Assembly: GCF_031143425.1 (NCBI RefSeq)
Contig: NC_090447.1
Span: 845,499,760-845,563,759 of the forward strand
Direction: 5' to 3'
From: Pleurodeles waltl
Taxonomy: Eukaryota; Chordata; Amphibia; Caudata; Salamandridae
DNA: 64,000 nucleotides
The position numbers and the translations under genes are program-made. A model generated the notes under the pieces. That model worked only from the letters and a program-made list of their open reading frames with translations. It was not told where the DNA came from and ran no database searches. Shown here in pieces: positions 33,010 through 44,268 of the stretch; position 1 is the first letter of the stretch, and every line of letters begins with the position of its first letter.

Positions 33010-35995
33010 GCCAGAACTGACCCAACATATGGCAAGTAGAAAAAGGATGGAGCCAGTCCTCAGTACCCGCCTGACAAACAATGCAAACAATGGCCAGAAG
33101 CGAACTGCAACATTCTATGAAGAGGCACAGGTGTATAATACGCCATCCATATTGACAGGAAAGACATTCTCTTAAAAGTAGCCGTCCTTATGACTTATGG
33201 CTAGCCTCACAAACAATCTGCCAGTCACCTTCAGAGACATGGCATTGAGTTTTTAGCCAGATCTTTTCAAGAAAATGAGTCACTATGTCCTGGGTCCCAT
33301 GACTACACAACAGCCTGTACCAATTCCCAACTCCCTGAAGCCTAGATCTCACAATCGCACGCATAGCAGGAAGTACAGAATGACTACCTTCCTTCCAATT
33401 ACTGGTTAGAAAATTAATAAACTGTTGAAAACTAAGAAGCAAGGGTTTGGCCTGCTCTCTGTACCACACCAACAGTTTCTGCCAAGTAATGTGTTTGTCT
33501 CTCAGAATAAAATGACCAGAATCTGCAAAGCCACAGAAGTTTCAGTACCTAAACTCGGACATAGAGAGAACCACTCTGACATCGCGGCACTCCTGGAATT
33601 TAAGATATATATAACCTGCTGAAATATTATGCGGTACAAGAAGACCTCTTGACTGAATGCTCATCTCCTGGAGCATGTTACACCTACTTCCTTTAGGTAG
33701 CTTTGCTGCCTTAATGAATGCTGGCAGACTAATCTCTGATTCTTGGATCATACCCTCTGGAAAAAGGAAATCCACCACCCCACTTCCTTCCAGTGCTCTT
33801 GCCAGGAAGTCACACAGAGTAGCGTCGTGATAAGTCCGCACATAGGGAAGGGCCAGACCACCCTGTGCAACATCCAATTGCAAAACTGAATATTTGACCC
33901 TGGGAGTTTTCTTATTCCAGATGAAAGTTCTAATCATTGACTCAAGATCCTTGAAATAACTATTACTAACTTTTCTCTGGCCATCAACAAACCGAAATAT
34001 CAGAAGGGGTAAGATAGCCCTTTTAATAAGAGCAACCCACCCCACCACTGTCAAGGGAAGAAGCGACCATCTTTCCAAAAGCCCTCAGATTTTATAAAAC
34101 GTTGTTATATAATTTAATTGAAAAACCTGTGAGTAGCTATTCGAAAAAAAATATTCCTAAATAACATACAGGGCTGCGTGAGCGAGCCAGCTGCTGCAGT
34201 ACAAGAGACAGGTCACCTGGTGCTGCATTAAAAAGAAGCCACTCTGTTTTGTCTTGATTGATTTTATAACCACCAATACTAGAGAACTCGTCAAAGGCAT
34301 CCAGGACCCTATATACATTCAATTTATCCAGCCTCAAATATAAAATAATGTAATCGGCGAATAGGTTCAATTTAGACATACCCATCACCAGAGGACTAAC
34401 TTCCTCATTACTGCAGATCCTGACAGCCAAGGGCTAAATAAAAAAAGTAAATGAAATCGGGGATAGGGGACACTTCTGACGGTTGCCTCTATTAATTGCC
34501 ACTTCACCAGCCAGACTGGAGTTAATATATACCTTTGCCAATGCGTCTTCATACAAGTTCTCAAACATTGAGCTAAATTGTTCAAGAAATCCAAATCTCC
34601 TTACACTATTAAAAATGCTTCCCAGGTCACCAGGTCAAATGCATTTTGAGCATCGACCACCATGATTGCTGCACTAATCTGTTTACATGCAAAATTGTTG
34701 ATTTGCTTGGATTAAAAAGCCAGTGTTAGCTGCCATCAAACGATCAGCAATGAACCCAGTCTGGTCCATATGAATTAAAGCTCGAGCTGCAGGTGTAATC
34801 AGATTGGACCAGATTTTCATCAGCAGTTTATAATCAGCGTTCAGGAGGCTGATGAGTCGATATTTATTGACCTTAATAGGATCTTCCTCCTTTTTAAGAA
34901 AACTAACAAACTTAGGGCCTGATTACAACTTTGGAGGAGGTGTTAATCCGTCCCAAATGTGACGGATATACCACCAGCCGTATTACGAGTTCCATAGGAT
35001 ATAATGGACTCGTAATACAGCTGGTGGTATATCCGTCACTTTACCGTCACTTTTGGGACGGATTAACACCTCCTCCAAAGTTGTAATCAGGCCCTTAGAT
35101 TCCTTAAATGTTGGAGATATTTTTCCTCCTCCCTTAATAAAATTATACAGGTCAGTTAAAAAGGGTATGAGTTCCGGAACAAACATTTTATAAAGTTCTG
35201 CTGGAAACCCAAGGTTTCCACACACCTTCCCACAGGCATTTTTAAGATGGCTTCGTGTACCTCCATTTTTGTACTGGCAGTAATTTTGTCTGCCAACGCC
35301 TTTGAAAGCTGAGGTAACATTAAAGATTCAAAGTAGCGATGAATGGAAGATTGCGGGATCGAATACATGGTTTCATACAAAAATCTATAATGTTATAGAA
35401 AATTTTTAGATACCTCTTCCTTTTCAGAATCTATTGTTTGAGTGTCTGGATTCTCTAACTGACAAACTAACGAGGCCTCTTGCCTGATCCGTGTTGACCA
35501 AGCCAGGAATTTACCAACCTGCTGGATCTCTTCATAGGCCAGCTTTTGATAAGCTTTAGAGTTGGTTGTCTCCCAGCATAAAAAAGCCTTTCAAGTTCTG
35601 CTCGGCCTTCTGTAAATGAACACTAGGCAAGGAGAGCCAGCTCTGCGCCCACTGGGCTGATTTGACAGCAGCCTGCAATTCTGCTACCTTACGAGCCCGC
35701 TGATTATTTTGATCAGCATTATAGGCTATGATCCGCCCCAGAGCTGAGGCCTTAAATGCTTCCCTAACTAAAAAAGGTGAAGCTGTATCACAGTTAATCA
35801 AGAAAAAATCTTCAATATATTTTGCTCATATTATACACCCATTTCTGATTTTAAATAAGGGACCGGTCCAGCTGCCACGTGGGCCTATCCCTCCTAATTG
35901 TGGGCAACTCTATCATAATATAGACCACGGAATAGTCGGAGAAGCCATTCGCCCAAATACCCAAACCTACTCTACTAATCAATTGGGAAATTAAA
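33010..35995 (-). pseudogene. L1/Tx1 reverse transcriptase and C-terminal region
   Basis: The linker at 35801-35556 (FLVREAFKASALGRIIAYNA) matches the region between endonuclease and polymerase. RT motifs follow: EVHEAILKMPVGRCVETLGF, then FPAELYKMFVPELIPFL (about 35280-35150), the MITE, and then motifs on the far side including KYRLISLLNADYKLLMKI (about 34880-34825). KLNLFADYIILYLRLDK (about 34370-34320) replaces the second Asp of FADD by Tyr, which would abolish polymerase activity. The C-terminus at 34078-33542 reads GWVALIKRAILPLLIFRF and SMIRTFIWNKKTPRVKYSVL, the usual L1-type region. A Cys-rich end (about 33100) completes it. Confidence 0.85.
34915..35094. mobile_element. 180 bp near-perfect palindromic MITE
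   Basis: GGGCCTGATTACAACTTTGG at the left end is repeated inverted at the right end, and the complementarity runs through almost the whole element with the centre near ccataggatataatgg. TTA flanks both sides (34912-34914 and 35095-35097), a canonical Harbinger TWA duplication. It interrupts the RT domain of the Tx1/L1 LINE, so it is younger than that copy. A sister copy with different tips is at 63476-63665. Confidence 0.93.
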
Positions 35996-36099
35996 AAGAA
36001 GTCCAATCATGAGGCAGTATGGAAATGGTGTACTGGTAAAGGCGCTGAGTGATCACAGCGCAAAGGATCAATTGATTATAGGTCTTGCTTAAAACTATC

Positions 36100-36731
36100 A
36101 AACAACTTTTTTGTCTGGTGCTTTAACTGCTTTTAAGTCATATTGGAAGTGGCCAGTGCCAAGTCCTGTATAAAGTTAAAATAACTATCCAAGATTCCTG
36201 GGCCCTCAGACACCTTCGCTATATTAAAGATCTGCAAAAGTACCTCTGTCTCATCAGTGCCTGAACCATAATAGTTCATCAAATTCAGAGGACAGTGATT
36301 AGCAGCCACCTTTAACCAAAACCACCTTCCTCTTGGATCCCTAATCACATCACTTACTGACCAACTGATCCTCCCCTAAGAAATATAGCAACCCTTCCTA
36401 CTGCCAATCCTGCTGAAGCAATGCATGGGAAAATGTTTAGGAACAAAAGTCTTCGGGAATTGTTCTTAAGGTGGGTCTCCTACAAAAACAGTACCTCAAA
36501 GGAAAGTGATGTCAGCCATTTCATCAATCCCCCTCATTTAATCCTATTAGTGATACCTTTTACATTACAAGAAAGAAGCTTAATCTGAGTGTCATTATGA
36601 ATATAGAATCCACTGGTAGCCAAAACATCCAGAAACCTGGCTAAAAGAATCACTAACCCTACTTTGATTCTGCTGCCATTTTTAACTACACATACTCCCT
36701 TCCACCCTGACGGCGTCCCGAAAAACCCCAA
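36100..36731 (-). pseudogene. L1/Tx1 endonuclease fragment
   Basis: QIKLLSCNVKGITNRIK (about 36590-36540) is the L1-type endonuclease opening with its metal-binding Asn. After stops, DVIRDPRGRWFWLKVA (about 36345-36295) and NYYGSGTDETEVLLQIFN match the middle of the domain. The following ILDSYFNFIQDLA stands where a G.DFN catalytic motif is expected, so the Asp-Phe-Asn triad is damaged. The domain is split across frames. Confidence 0.7.
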
Positions 36732-36929
36732 ATGACCCCAATAACTCCCACAAAATCCCCCCAGCCCACACTACCCCCTCTCACACCTAAAAAGCAGGGA
36801 TGGCATGACTCCGCAATATAAGCCCCGCCCTCTACAAACAAAAAAAAATCAACATTGGCCATCATCACCCCTCAGACATGATTCAATACTATAAGATACA
36901 ATTCAATAAATAGACACATTTGTCACCCT

Positions 36930-37040
36930 TGAGGTATACATTTTTTAAGAAACTCCTGAGCATCACTGGGAGAAGTAAACACATATAATAATTGCCCTCT
37001 TGTGAAGACCTTCAACTTAGATTGAAGGCCAACAGGTCAG
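36930..37040 (-). pseudogene. L1-type ORF1 C-terminal scrap
   Basis: A short minus-strand stretch reads SKLKVFTRGQLLYVFTSPSD then AQEFLKKC, which fits the C-terminal domain of L1-type ORF1 proteins (P.kLkv...g....F.sp.eA..FL). ORF1 protein is an RNA-binding chaperone of the retrotransposition particle. It ends about 200 bp before the endonuclease frame. No upstream coiled coil is recognised, so the copy is 5'-truncated. Confidence 0.5.
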
Positions 37041-37099
37041 CTGGCTTAGCCCCAATACTCAGCCTCTAGTCCACATGACTAGCCCTGCCTCCTGGGCAT

Positions 37100-37800
37100 C
37101 GCCGTAGATGGCATTTGACCATGGCTGCAGCAGGAGCCACAGCAGGATTAGACCCCAGAGCAGTTCCCAGAGTGGCGATTTAATGCCACCTGCATTGTAC
37201 TGAGCATTCCGCAAGAAGGGCGCCATAACTGATGAAAACCCAGCGCGTTTCAAGAAACCAGTCACCGGCATAAGCAGCGGCAAGCCAGAGGTCGGAGGTG
37301 ACTATGGATGTTGGAAAGATGATCTTGCTTCCCAGTCAGATGAGAGTCTGGCAGGCTGCAAGGAGTCAGGGCAGGCGTGCATTCACAGTGGTGAGTTGTT
37401 TATGCTTATGGTGACAAGCGGCGACTGCAAGTCAGTGGTGCAGGTGATTGGACTTAGTAAAATCTGAGGGAGGATTTAAAGATTAAACATTAAGGATCCG
37501 AGGGATCAACCCCACTGAGACCCAATAAAAGTAAAAAAAAAAAACAATATTAACTTAAATGAAGGAACTGTACGAGTCCTTTTTTTCTCTTCCCCCACCT
37601 TGTGAACCTGGATATGCTGTACTGTAATGAGTGCACCCTTTTTAACAGGGAGGATCGCTATTTAAGAGGTGCAACTCATTAAAACATTTATCTCAACTTA
37701 TGTATTTTTAGTAGATCTGGGGTTTTGCAGTGAAAAGCCCAGTCAATGGTGTGGACTAGAAGCGGCCTGTCTTTGAGGTATTCTAGCTATTGCCTTAGGA
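37100..37800. other. No recognisable gene; possible LINE 5' sequence
   Basis: Between the minus-strand LINE and the plus-strand ORF1. An A-run follows aataaaagt at about 37525. The stretch up to 37805 is probably the leader of the plus-strand L1-type element. The 75-codon frame at 37059-37283 (-) has no recognisable motif. Confidence 0.35.
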
Positions 37801-37804
37801 CATA

Positions 37805-38958
37805 ATGAGAAAGCAGCATGCAAAGGCTATCAGTGCAGCTGATGTATTGAACTCTACCCTTTTTCTGGCTCAGAGAGTGAAAAGGCATGCTAACCAAGCC
37901 AAGTCTGCAGCTGCTCGAGCTAGCCTCAGTCTCCAGTTGAGATTGAAACCCACTATGGCTACTACTGAGGGGGTTTATCTCTTTAGTGAGTTACCAATGA
38001 TGTTACAACGCCCTCCAGAAGGACTCAATCTGAGGTTCAAATAACAATGAGCCACGAATGGAGACTGTGGCAGGGGCAGATTTGAATCATGTGAAAGCCA
38101 AAGACTACCCCCTATTTACAAAAGTTAGATTGTTGGCAATTAGGCCTATGATATCACAACTGGTGGGGGCGAAGTCCTAGCGGAGCCCACAGCACCCCCA
38201 GTGTTGTTAATTCAGCAAACCATTTGTGAGCCTCCTGTGCAGCAATCTATTCAGACCTTACTGTCAAAGACTGAGCCTAGAAAAACACAAAAACAACTGC
38301 CACCCAAGGTAATCATGAAGTCACCTGCCCCCAACCACCTGGACCAGATCCACAGACAGGATTATGAGCAGCAGTCTCAGCAGGGGCAGGGGGACATGGA
38401 GGTAGTGAGGACCAACATGTTAAGGCATTGCTTTATATGATCTTGTCTGAGATTAGGGAATTTAAAGTCTCGCAGGCACTTGAGATTGCTATGCTATATG
38501 AGAGGCTGTCCAAGATCGAAGAAAACATGGTGCAGCTTCCAGCCAGATTTAATAAGGCAAAGACTAGGATATCTGATCTAGAACACAAAGGTATAGTGAT
38601 GCAGAAAACTGTTGCCCAAATCGAGAAACAAAAGGGTCTTCTGGAATATAAAACTGACAAACTTGAAAATCATTCCTGCTGCACTAATTTGCACAATATA
38701 GGGGTCACAGAAGATTGCGAAGGACATCAGGTTCCTCAATGGGAGGATTCTTTCATTAAAGCCAATGTACTGACTGATTTATCAGGGGATCTAACTATAA
38801 TAAGGGCTTATAGAGTCCCGGCCCAATGCTCCTCCAGCTTGAAATATCCTTGCACCATGTTGGTTAATTTCACTGACTACTGAGAAAAGGAATTCATCTT
38901 GGCCAAAGCAATAGAGGAGAAAACATTTCTCAACTCCAGAAATATCTCACTATCACAT
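37805..38958 (+). pseudogene. L1-type ORF1, 5' part, split by LTR element
   Basis: Three successive plus-strand pieces (37805-38044, 38201-38440, 38428-38883) with stops between them. The first is basic and Ala/Lys/Arg-rich (AKAISAADVL, LAQRVKRHANQAK). The third has a coiled-coil-like run (MLYERLSKIEENMVQLPARF, ISDLEHKGIVMQKTVAQIEK) followed by DKLENHSCCTNLHNIGVTED, which fits the LENRSRRNNLRI.G..E start of the L1 ORF1 RRM. IIRAYRVPAQ fits the RAHRVP motif. ORF1 protein binds LINE RNA as a trimer. The reading is cut at 38958 by the LTR retrotransposon and resumes at 45316. Confidence 0.72.
38954..38958. other. Target-site duplication CACAT (left)
   Basis: cacat immediately before the left LTR edge. 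Identical to 45311-45315. A 5 bp duplication is usual for Ty3/gypsy integrase. Confidence 0.9.
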
Positions 38959-40021
38959 TGTTACAGGTAAGTAATAATGGATACTGGAAGGCTTAATATA
39001 TTTAATGTGGTCTTTTATTTTTCTTCTTCCTCACTTTCTTTATCTTTATAGTTTTCTTTCAGGTTTTGTATTGTTGTCGGGAGGTCTTCCATTCTCTTCT
39101 GGGTTTTCCTGACTGTGCTCTTCTTATCCGTTTAGGTTGGCATCTCAGAGGTTAGCAGAGGAATTCACCGGAAGAGGGAGAAAAGAAGAAACTGATTTTT
39201 AGAAGGTATGTGAGTTTCTACTCGATACCTCTTTTCCCTGTCTTCTTTCTCTTTTCCCTGTTTCTCCTGTCTCCTTCTCAAGTGCTGTTAGTAAATGTTT
39301 GATTTCCTTCTTACTTTAGATGAAGGTTTCTCTCTTCTTCCTCTGGCGACTAAATACTGTCTAATTTTTTTATTCTTCTTTACCCTAATAATTAGCATAG
39401 TGCTTTTCCTCTCTCACACCGTGCCTTCCTTACTTTCTTATTAGTGATAGTGAACCTTTTATTGTTCCCCCCCCCAGGTGTTTTATCCAGTGCAATTCAT
39501 GGTTGGTGTCTGCTTTTCTCTACCCTTCCTCCCCATCCCCAGTACAGACCCCGTACCTGATCTGGCCACGTTCTTCCTAAACCGTGGCCAGCTCCAGCAC
39601 ATCCTCTCCCTCCTCCGTCTCCTGGGTACTCTGTAACTCCGTCTTGTTGCCGTTCTTTGGCCTCTCAATTCTCCGTGCCTCCTTCTTCCTCACATGATTC
39701 TTCGTCATACTTCACCGCCTCCCTGTCTCCTTGCCGCAACTCTCGTTCTTGCTCCAGTGTCTCTCTGCCTCCTTGTCGCAACTCTCCTCCTCACTCCAGT
39801 GTCTCCCCGTCTCCTGTCCGTTCAGTGTCTCCATCTCCTCGTTCACCTGGGACCCCCTCACTGCGTTCCTTCCTCAGTTTTATGTTGTTGTCCTTCCTTT
39901 CCGCGTCTTCCTGGTGTTGGGCGTTTCGAATTGGCCCAGCCTCCTCCTTGCCAGACTCAGCAAGCCGAAAAGTGCCCCCGAGGGACTTCCCACTCGGCCT
40001 GGAACATGGCGTCCTACCACA
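38959..40021 (-). repeat. 3' LTR
   Basis: Begins, in minus orientation, at 40021 with TGTGGTAGGACGCC and ends at 38959 with ...TTACCTGTAACA. It aligns end to end with 44269-45310. Differences include scattered substitutions and an extra block near 39210 (aaggtatgtgagtttctactcg) absent from the partner. Confidence 0.92.
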
Positions 40022-40036
40022 TTCACACCCTCTAGA
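40022..40036 (-). promoter_or_regulatory. Candidate polypurine tract
   Basis: The minus strand just before the 3' LTR reads CTAGAGGGTGTGAA, a short and imperfect purine run in the position expected for the plus-strand primer. Weak. Confidence 0.4.
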
Positions 40037-40039
40037 GAG

Positions 40040-40297
40040 TGGCTGTTGGAGCCACGCTTCGGATTGATATCTAGATAGAAAGTCTGCATTGGACAAAAGA
40101 GATCCAGGGGAGTGTAGTATCTGAAATGAAAAAGATTGTAGTGATAAGAACCATCGAAGTACGCAGGTATTCGTATCCTTGTGTTTAGACCGCCAAGTCA
40201 ATGGGGAGTGGTCCGTAAGGAGAGTGAAGGTTCTTCCTGGTAGATAGTATTGAACAGATTCAATGGCCCATTTTATCGCGAGGCATTCTTTCTCCAC
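40040..40297 (-). pseudogene. Ty3/gypsy RNase H end
   Basis: MEKECLAIKWAIESVQYYLP, then TFTLLTDHSPLTW and SNADFLSRY, the closing motifs of Ty3/gypsy RNase H. The frame then runs without a motif into the 3' LTR as far as 39791. Confidence 0.88.
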
Positions 40298-40339
40298 TGC
40301 AGCATAATGTTTTTCCCGGGGTAAGAGTTTTCTACTGAT

Positions 40340-41377
40340 TTAGACAATGGGATGATAGTTTCTGTCGCCCCCTTCTTGGGACAATATGGCTCCTAATCCC
40401 TGATCTGAAGCATTGGTTTGTACTTGGAAGGGTTTGTGTAAATCCGGGCAATGTAAAATGGGTTCAGTATTTAGTAAAGATTTTAAGTGAAGGAAACTCT
40501 GTCTTTCTAAGTCGGTTAACTGGGATATTTGATTGGGTTGTTTCTTCTCTAGTGGAGCCGTAAGAGGGGCAGTAATATTGGAAAAGTGGGGAATAAACCG
40601 CCTATTATAACCTACCATCCCCAGGAAGGCCCTGACATCTTTTTTGTTCTTTGGGACAGGAATTTGAGTAATGGCTTCCACCTTCTCTATTTGTGGCTTA
40701 AGTGTTCTGTTTTCTATCACATAACCTAAATAATTGATTGTATTCTGAGCTGCGTTGCACTTCTCCGGATTAGTCGTTAAACCTACCTGTTGAAGGGCTT
40801 CTAGTATGTGTGACAAGTGTGTTGTATGATCTTCCCAGATCTCACTATATATGACAAAATCCTCTAAATAGGTTGCTGCATAGTCCTGAAAGGGTCATAA
40901 CACGATATCAATCAACCTCTGGAAAGTGGCCGGAGCTCCATGTAGGCCAAAGGGCAGTACAGTGTACTGATATAACCCGTAGGGGGTCGCAAAGGCTGTT
41001 TTCTCCTTAGCAGTTGCTTCTAGGGGAATCTGCCAATAGCCTTTCATTAAATCTAGAGTAGTTAGATATTTTGCCTGTCCCAATCGTTCTAGGAGATCAT
41101 CTATTTGAGGCATGAATAAGTATCGAAGTGGGAGAGTGAATTTACTTGCCGGAAGTCTATACAGAACTGGATAGAGCCATCCAGTTTGGAGACTAATACT
41201 ATACAGGAGCACCAGGGACCAGAGGATGGTTCAATGACACCTGCTTTTAACATCTCCACAACTTCCTTTTCTACCATCTGCTTCCGGCTTCTGGTATGCA
41301 GTAGGGTCTTTGTCAGGAAATCCTTCCGTCTATGGTACAAATGTGATGTTTTATAAGATGGGTCCTGCCGTTTTTTT
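40340..41377 (-). pseudogene. Ty3/gypsy reverse transcriptase
   Basis: In order: QMVEKEVVEMLKAGVIEPSS, WCSCIVLVSKLDGSIQFCID, FRQVNSLS, AKYLTTLDLMKGYWQIPL (first catalytic Asp), KTAFATPYGLYQYTVLPFGL and APATFQRLID. A stop follows, then YLEDFVIYSEIW where YxDD is expected, so one of the paired Asp is now Glu. The thumb (40816-40340) reads TTNPEKCNAAQNTINYLGYV and VRAFLGMVGYNRRFIPHF, and the RNase H domain begins with PFQVQTNASDQGLGAILSQ. In that last motif the first catalytic Asp is Asn. Confidence 0.9.
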
Positions 41378-42712
41378 TTAGAATACCTTATTATGGTGTT
41401 GCATTATACCTTTTAGTTGAGAACATTGAGAAGGAGTGAGGTTAGTACCAAAGCGAGGCATACTTTCTTGTTCAAGGTCAGGAGGAGTAGGAAACATAGG
41501 TATATCTGTCTCAGAACACGTAGTAATGTGTAGATCTCTATTCTGACCGTCTTTTTCATGGCACACCTTTAACAGATTAATGTGATATATCTGGCTTTTG
41601 CCCAACCCCTCAGGTATTTCTATTCTATATGTTACTGGGGTTATTTTTTCAAGTATGGTATATGGTCCCTGCCAACGGGCCAGTAATTTATTCTCAGAGG
41701 TTGGTAGAAGGAGTAACACTTTTTGTCCTATAGGTAACTCACAGGTTTTACTGTTCACATCATAATGAGCTTTCTGTTTCATCTGGCCCTCTTGTAATTG
41801 TTTATGGACATCCTCCCATATGGTATGTAAGCTGTCTTTTAGATCACTAGTATACGTGAGTACGTCTTTCATTTCTTCCTCTGTTTCCTCCCATTGTTAA
41901 GCCCGCATTTATAACATGGCCCATGGTTGTCTTCCGAACAGGAGTTCAAATGGACTATGCCCAGTGGAAGACTGTATGTGCACTCTTATGGCATACAATA
42001 CCAATGGTAACTTCATATCCCAATTCCTACCGGACTCATTGATGACTTTCTGCAAGAGCCACCAAACCATCTGTTTGAGGATGATAAAACGATGTCTGTA
42101 TTTGTTGGACCCCGAGAGTCTGACATATCTCGGACATTAACCAGGACATAAAAGGAGTTCCCTGGTCAATTTAGAGTTCTTTAGAGAATCCAACCCGAGA
42201 AAAAAACTCAATCATGGCTTGAGCCACGCTCTTAGTGGTCATACTTGCCAAAGGAATGGCTTCCGGATATCTAGCTGCATAGTCACAAGAACTAGGAGGT
42301 ATTGCTGACCTTTAGGGGATGCTACCAATGGTCCCACCAAGTCCATACCCACCTGGTTGAACGGGGTCTCTATAATTAGTGATGGAAGGAGTGGAGCCTT
42401 GGGATCCCTAGAGGGGTTAACTAACTGACACTTCGGACATTGCTGGCAATGTTTTCTTACATCACCATATACCCCAGGCCAATAAAATCTCCTTGTTACA
42501 TATTCTTCAGTTTTATCCCTTTCTAGATGATCTTCTCCTGTATTGCCATGTGCTAGGTGAAGTACTTGATCTCTGTAGTCTTGGGGAACTAACAACTGGG
42601 GTTTCCTATTACCTGGTAGGATGCGATACAATAAATCATTGCTAATTCGAAAATATGGAGCTACCGTCTGGGACTCTTTAGTCAGAACAGCATTCCAGAC
42701 ATTGTTTAACAT
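41378..42712 (-). pseudogene. Integrase (HHCC, catalytic core, C-terminal) placed before RT
   Basis: The zinc-binding domain reads LAHGNTGEDHLERDKTEEYV then FYWPGVYGDVRKHCQQCPKC, giving His-His-Cys-Cys. The core opens with FNQVGMDLVGPL (first Asp). After a frame change, IDQGTPFMSWLMSEICQTLG supplies the second Asp, and FYHPQTDGLV comes just before the place where the catalytic Glu belongs. The next residues jump to LQKVINESGRNWD, so a small deletion has removed the Glu. The C-terminal part (41872-41378) reads IGQKVLLLLPTSENKLLARW and YRIEIPEGLGKSQIYHINLL. It runs on into the RT leader, which fixes the IN-before-RT order. Confidence 0.85.
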
Positions 42713-42759
42713 AGGATCATCCTGCTGAGACTGCCGGAACTGTCCTGCAACAGAACAAA

Positions 42760-43281
42760 TCAGCTTCTCTGAACTAGATTTAAGTGCGTTACCGTCATTG
42801 CATTCCCTGTAATAGCGTTCTTTTGCTCTCGTTTTTGTGATCTGGGTAATTGTTTTTTTGGTATCTGGTTTTCGATTTCTGATGATGCAGAATGTGCCTC
42901 ATTCCTCCAGGCTTCTGTCTGATGACTAGGGTTTAGGCTATCCAAGAGTTTGGGAAAAGATGTATAATCAGTGCCTAGAATGAGTTCTTCGACAAGGCTT
43001 GGGATAGCTCCTACGACAACGGACTCTTCCTTTCCTCGCCAGTTCATTTGCATGATAACAGCGGGGTATATTTTACTATCCCCTTGTACACAGGTGATCA
43101 GGACCTGTTCACTCTTTACCCATTGGTCTGGTCGGGCATATTTTTGGTTGATAACACTCTGACTACAATCAGAATCTATTAATGTTTTCCTTCTCTCTTG
43201 ATTCACCAGAAGGGAGGTGGAATACTGAGTCATTGTATTGCCTAACCACAACACCCTTCCTTTGGTCATTCCGATCTCCAT
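42760..43281 (-). pseudogene. Retropepsin-like protease region
   Basis: The frame contains KTLIDSDCSQSVINQKYA, where an aspartic protease would show a D-S/T-G triad. Here the Gly is replaced by Asp, so activity is unlikely. Later AIPSLVEELILGTDYTSF fits the closing strand (.LPVLLGTD....) of gypsy proteases. The enzyme would mature the polyprotein. It lies directly between gag and integrase. Confidence 0.75.
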
Positions 43282-43418
43282 TGGTTCACCTTGATTCTTT
43301 TTCTAAGGACAATATCATGCTATGTGTCCCCATTCCGCACAATTAAAACATTGAGGGGTAGTCATGGGTTCTATTAGGGGAGCACGATAAGACAATGGCC
43401 TTTCTATATTTAACCCTA

Positions 43419-44219
43419 CTACTGGTTTATTAGGAAAAGATTGTGGTGGTACTGGTTTCTGGAGAGGATTGGTTGGTCTCGTATTAGGGCCCGGAAGTCG
43501 GGAGCGAGGTGATAAGCACAGGCCAGCTCCAAGGCAGTGGCATTATTTAGCCCAGGATGTTGTTGAATCCAGTTCCTCATGGATGTAGGTAGTGCCTCTA
43601 GATATTGTTCCAATACTATCGCCTCAAACGTTTCTTCTTTGGTGGTGTCAGTAGGGTTCAGCCATTTGTTGGCTTCATGATGAACCCTATAATATAGTGT
43701 ACATGGATTTTCCTGACTCACGCGTTTAGTATGTCTAAATCGGTGGCGAAAACTTTCCTGGTCTAACCCAACCCGTTCCAGGATGGCTTTTTTCATATCT
43801 CCATACGGGGTTATGCCGCCTGGGTTAACTGCTTGATAAGCCGCTTGCAAAGGGCCTGTTAGAAGTGGAGCGATACATTGTTCACATCTTTCTATGGGCC
43901 AGTTAGCCGAACTGGCTACCCATTCAAAGTTTGTGAAGAATGCGTCCGGATCATCATTCTCCTGATATTTCTATAAAACAGTGCTGGGTACATTTGGGTG
44001 AACTCTGGTAATAGCTATTGTTTCTGTAAGTTTTCCTGTGGCAGTCTCATGTACTAATTGATTATTGGCAATAATTGTTGCTTGACTTTTCAAAGTGGTT
44101 TGTAAAGCTTCACGTTCTCCTTTTGCCTCTTTAAGTTGTTCTTCCCAGACCAATTGCAAATGTCTTTGTCCCTCTGCTAACTGAGCGATCATATCAGGTA
44201 AAGTAGGCTTCTCCTCCAT
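43419..44219 (-). pseudogene. gag with SCAN-like capsid domain
   Basis: A 5' frame at 44219-43971 (MEEKPTLPDMIAQLAEGQR, helical and Glu/Lys-rich) is followed after a stop by 43850-43419. The second part reads MKKAILERVGLDQESFRHRF, NKWLNPTDTTKEETFEAIVL, EQYLEALPTSMRNWIQQHP and NATALELACAY. This matches the SCAN fold pattern (F.YR...; WL.P...TKEQI.E.LVLEQFL..LP; V..H.P....EA..L). Gag forms the capsid. Downstream the minus strand gives a CFNCAEWGH-like stretch near 43350, consistent with one zinc knuckle. SCAN domains of host zinc-finger genes are held to derive from this kind of gag. Confidence 0.82.
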
Positions 44220-44246
44220 TATACTTATTCTGTCCTATAGGCCTCG

Positions 44247-44266
44247 TAATCCCACTTCTGACACCA
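44247..44266 (-). promoter_or_regulatory. Primer binding site, tRNA-Leu type
   Basis: Two bases inside the 5' LTR, the minus strand reads TGGTGTCAGAAGTGGGATT. The plus strand therefore shows aatcccacttctgacacca, which matches the 3' end including CCA that I recall for vertebrate tRNA-Leu. Such a site primes minus-strand DNA synthesis. The exact isoacceptor needs comparison with the host tRNA set. Confidence 0.8.
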
Positions 44267-44268
44267 CT

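Larger units (their letters stand above)
33010..37040 (-). mobile_element. Tx1/L1-type LINE, minus strand
   Basis: Read from right to left there is an ORF1 C-terminal scrap (37040-36930), an endonuclease, a linker, a reverse transcriptase and a C-terminal tail. A 180 bp palindromic MITE sits inside the RT. The wording of the endonuclease start (LLSCNVKGITNRIK) and RT (KLNLFAD.IILYL) places it in the L1/Tx1 group and not the L2 group seen at the left of the window. Stops and frameshifts are frequent. The 5' end appears truncated within ORF1. Confidence 0.82.

Noticed and set aside
34983..35225. Frame with the peptide LEEVLIRPKSDGKV, also at 63554-63772
   Set aside because: It is the palindromic MITE translated in place; the shared peptide is due to the shared MITE core and not to a protein family.
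39657..40078. Ser/Pro-rich plus-strand frames in the LTR, repeated at 44738-45471
   Set aside because: Antisense shadows of the pyrimidine-skewed LTR, present in both LTR copies.
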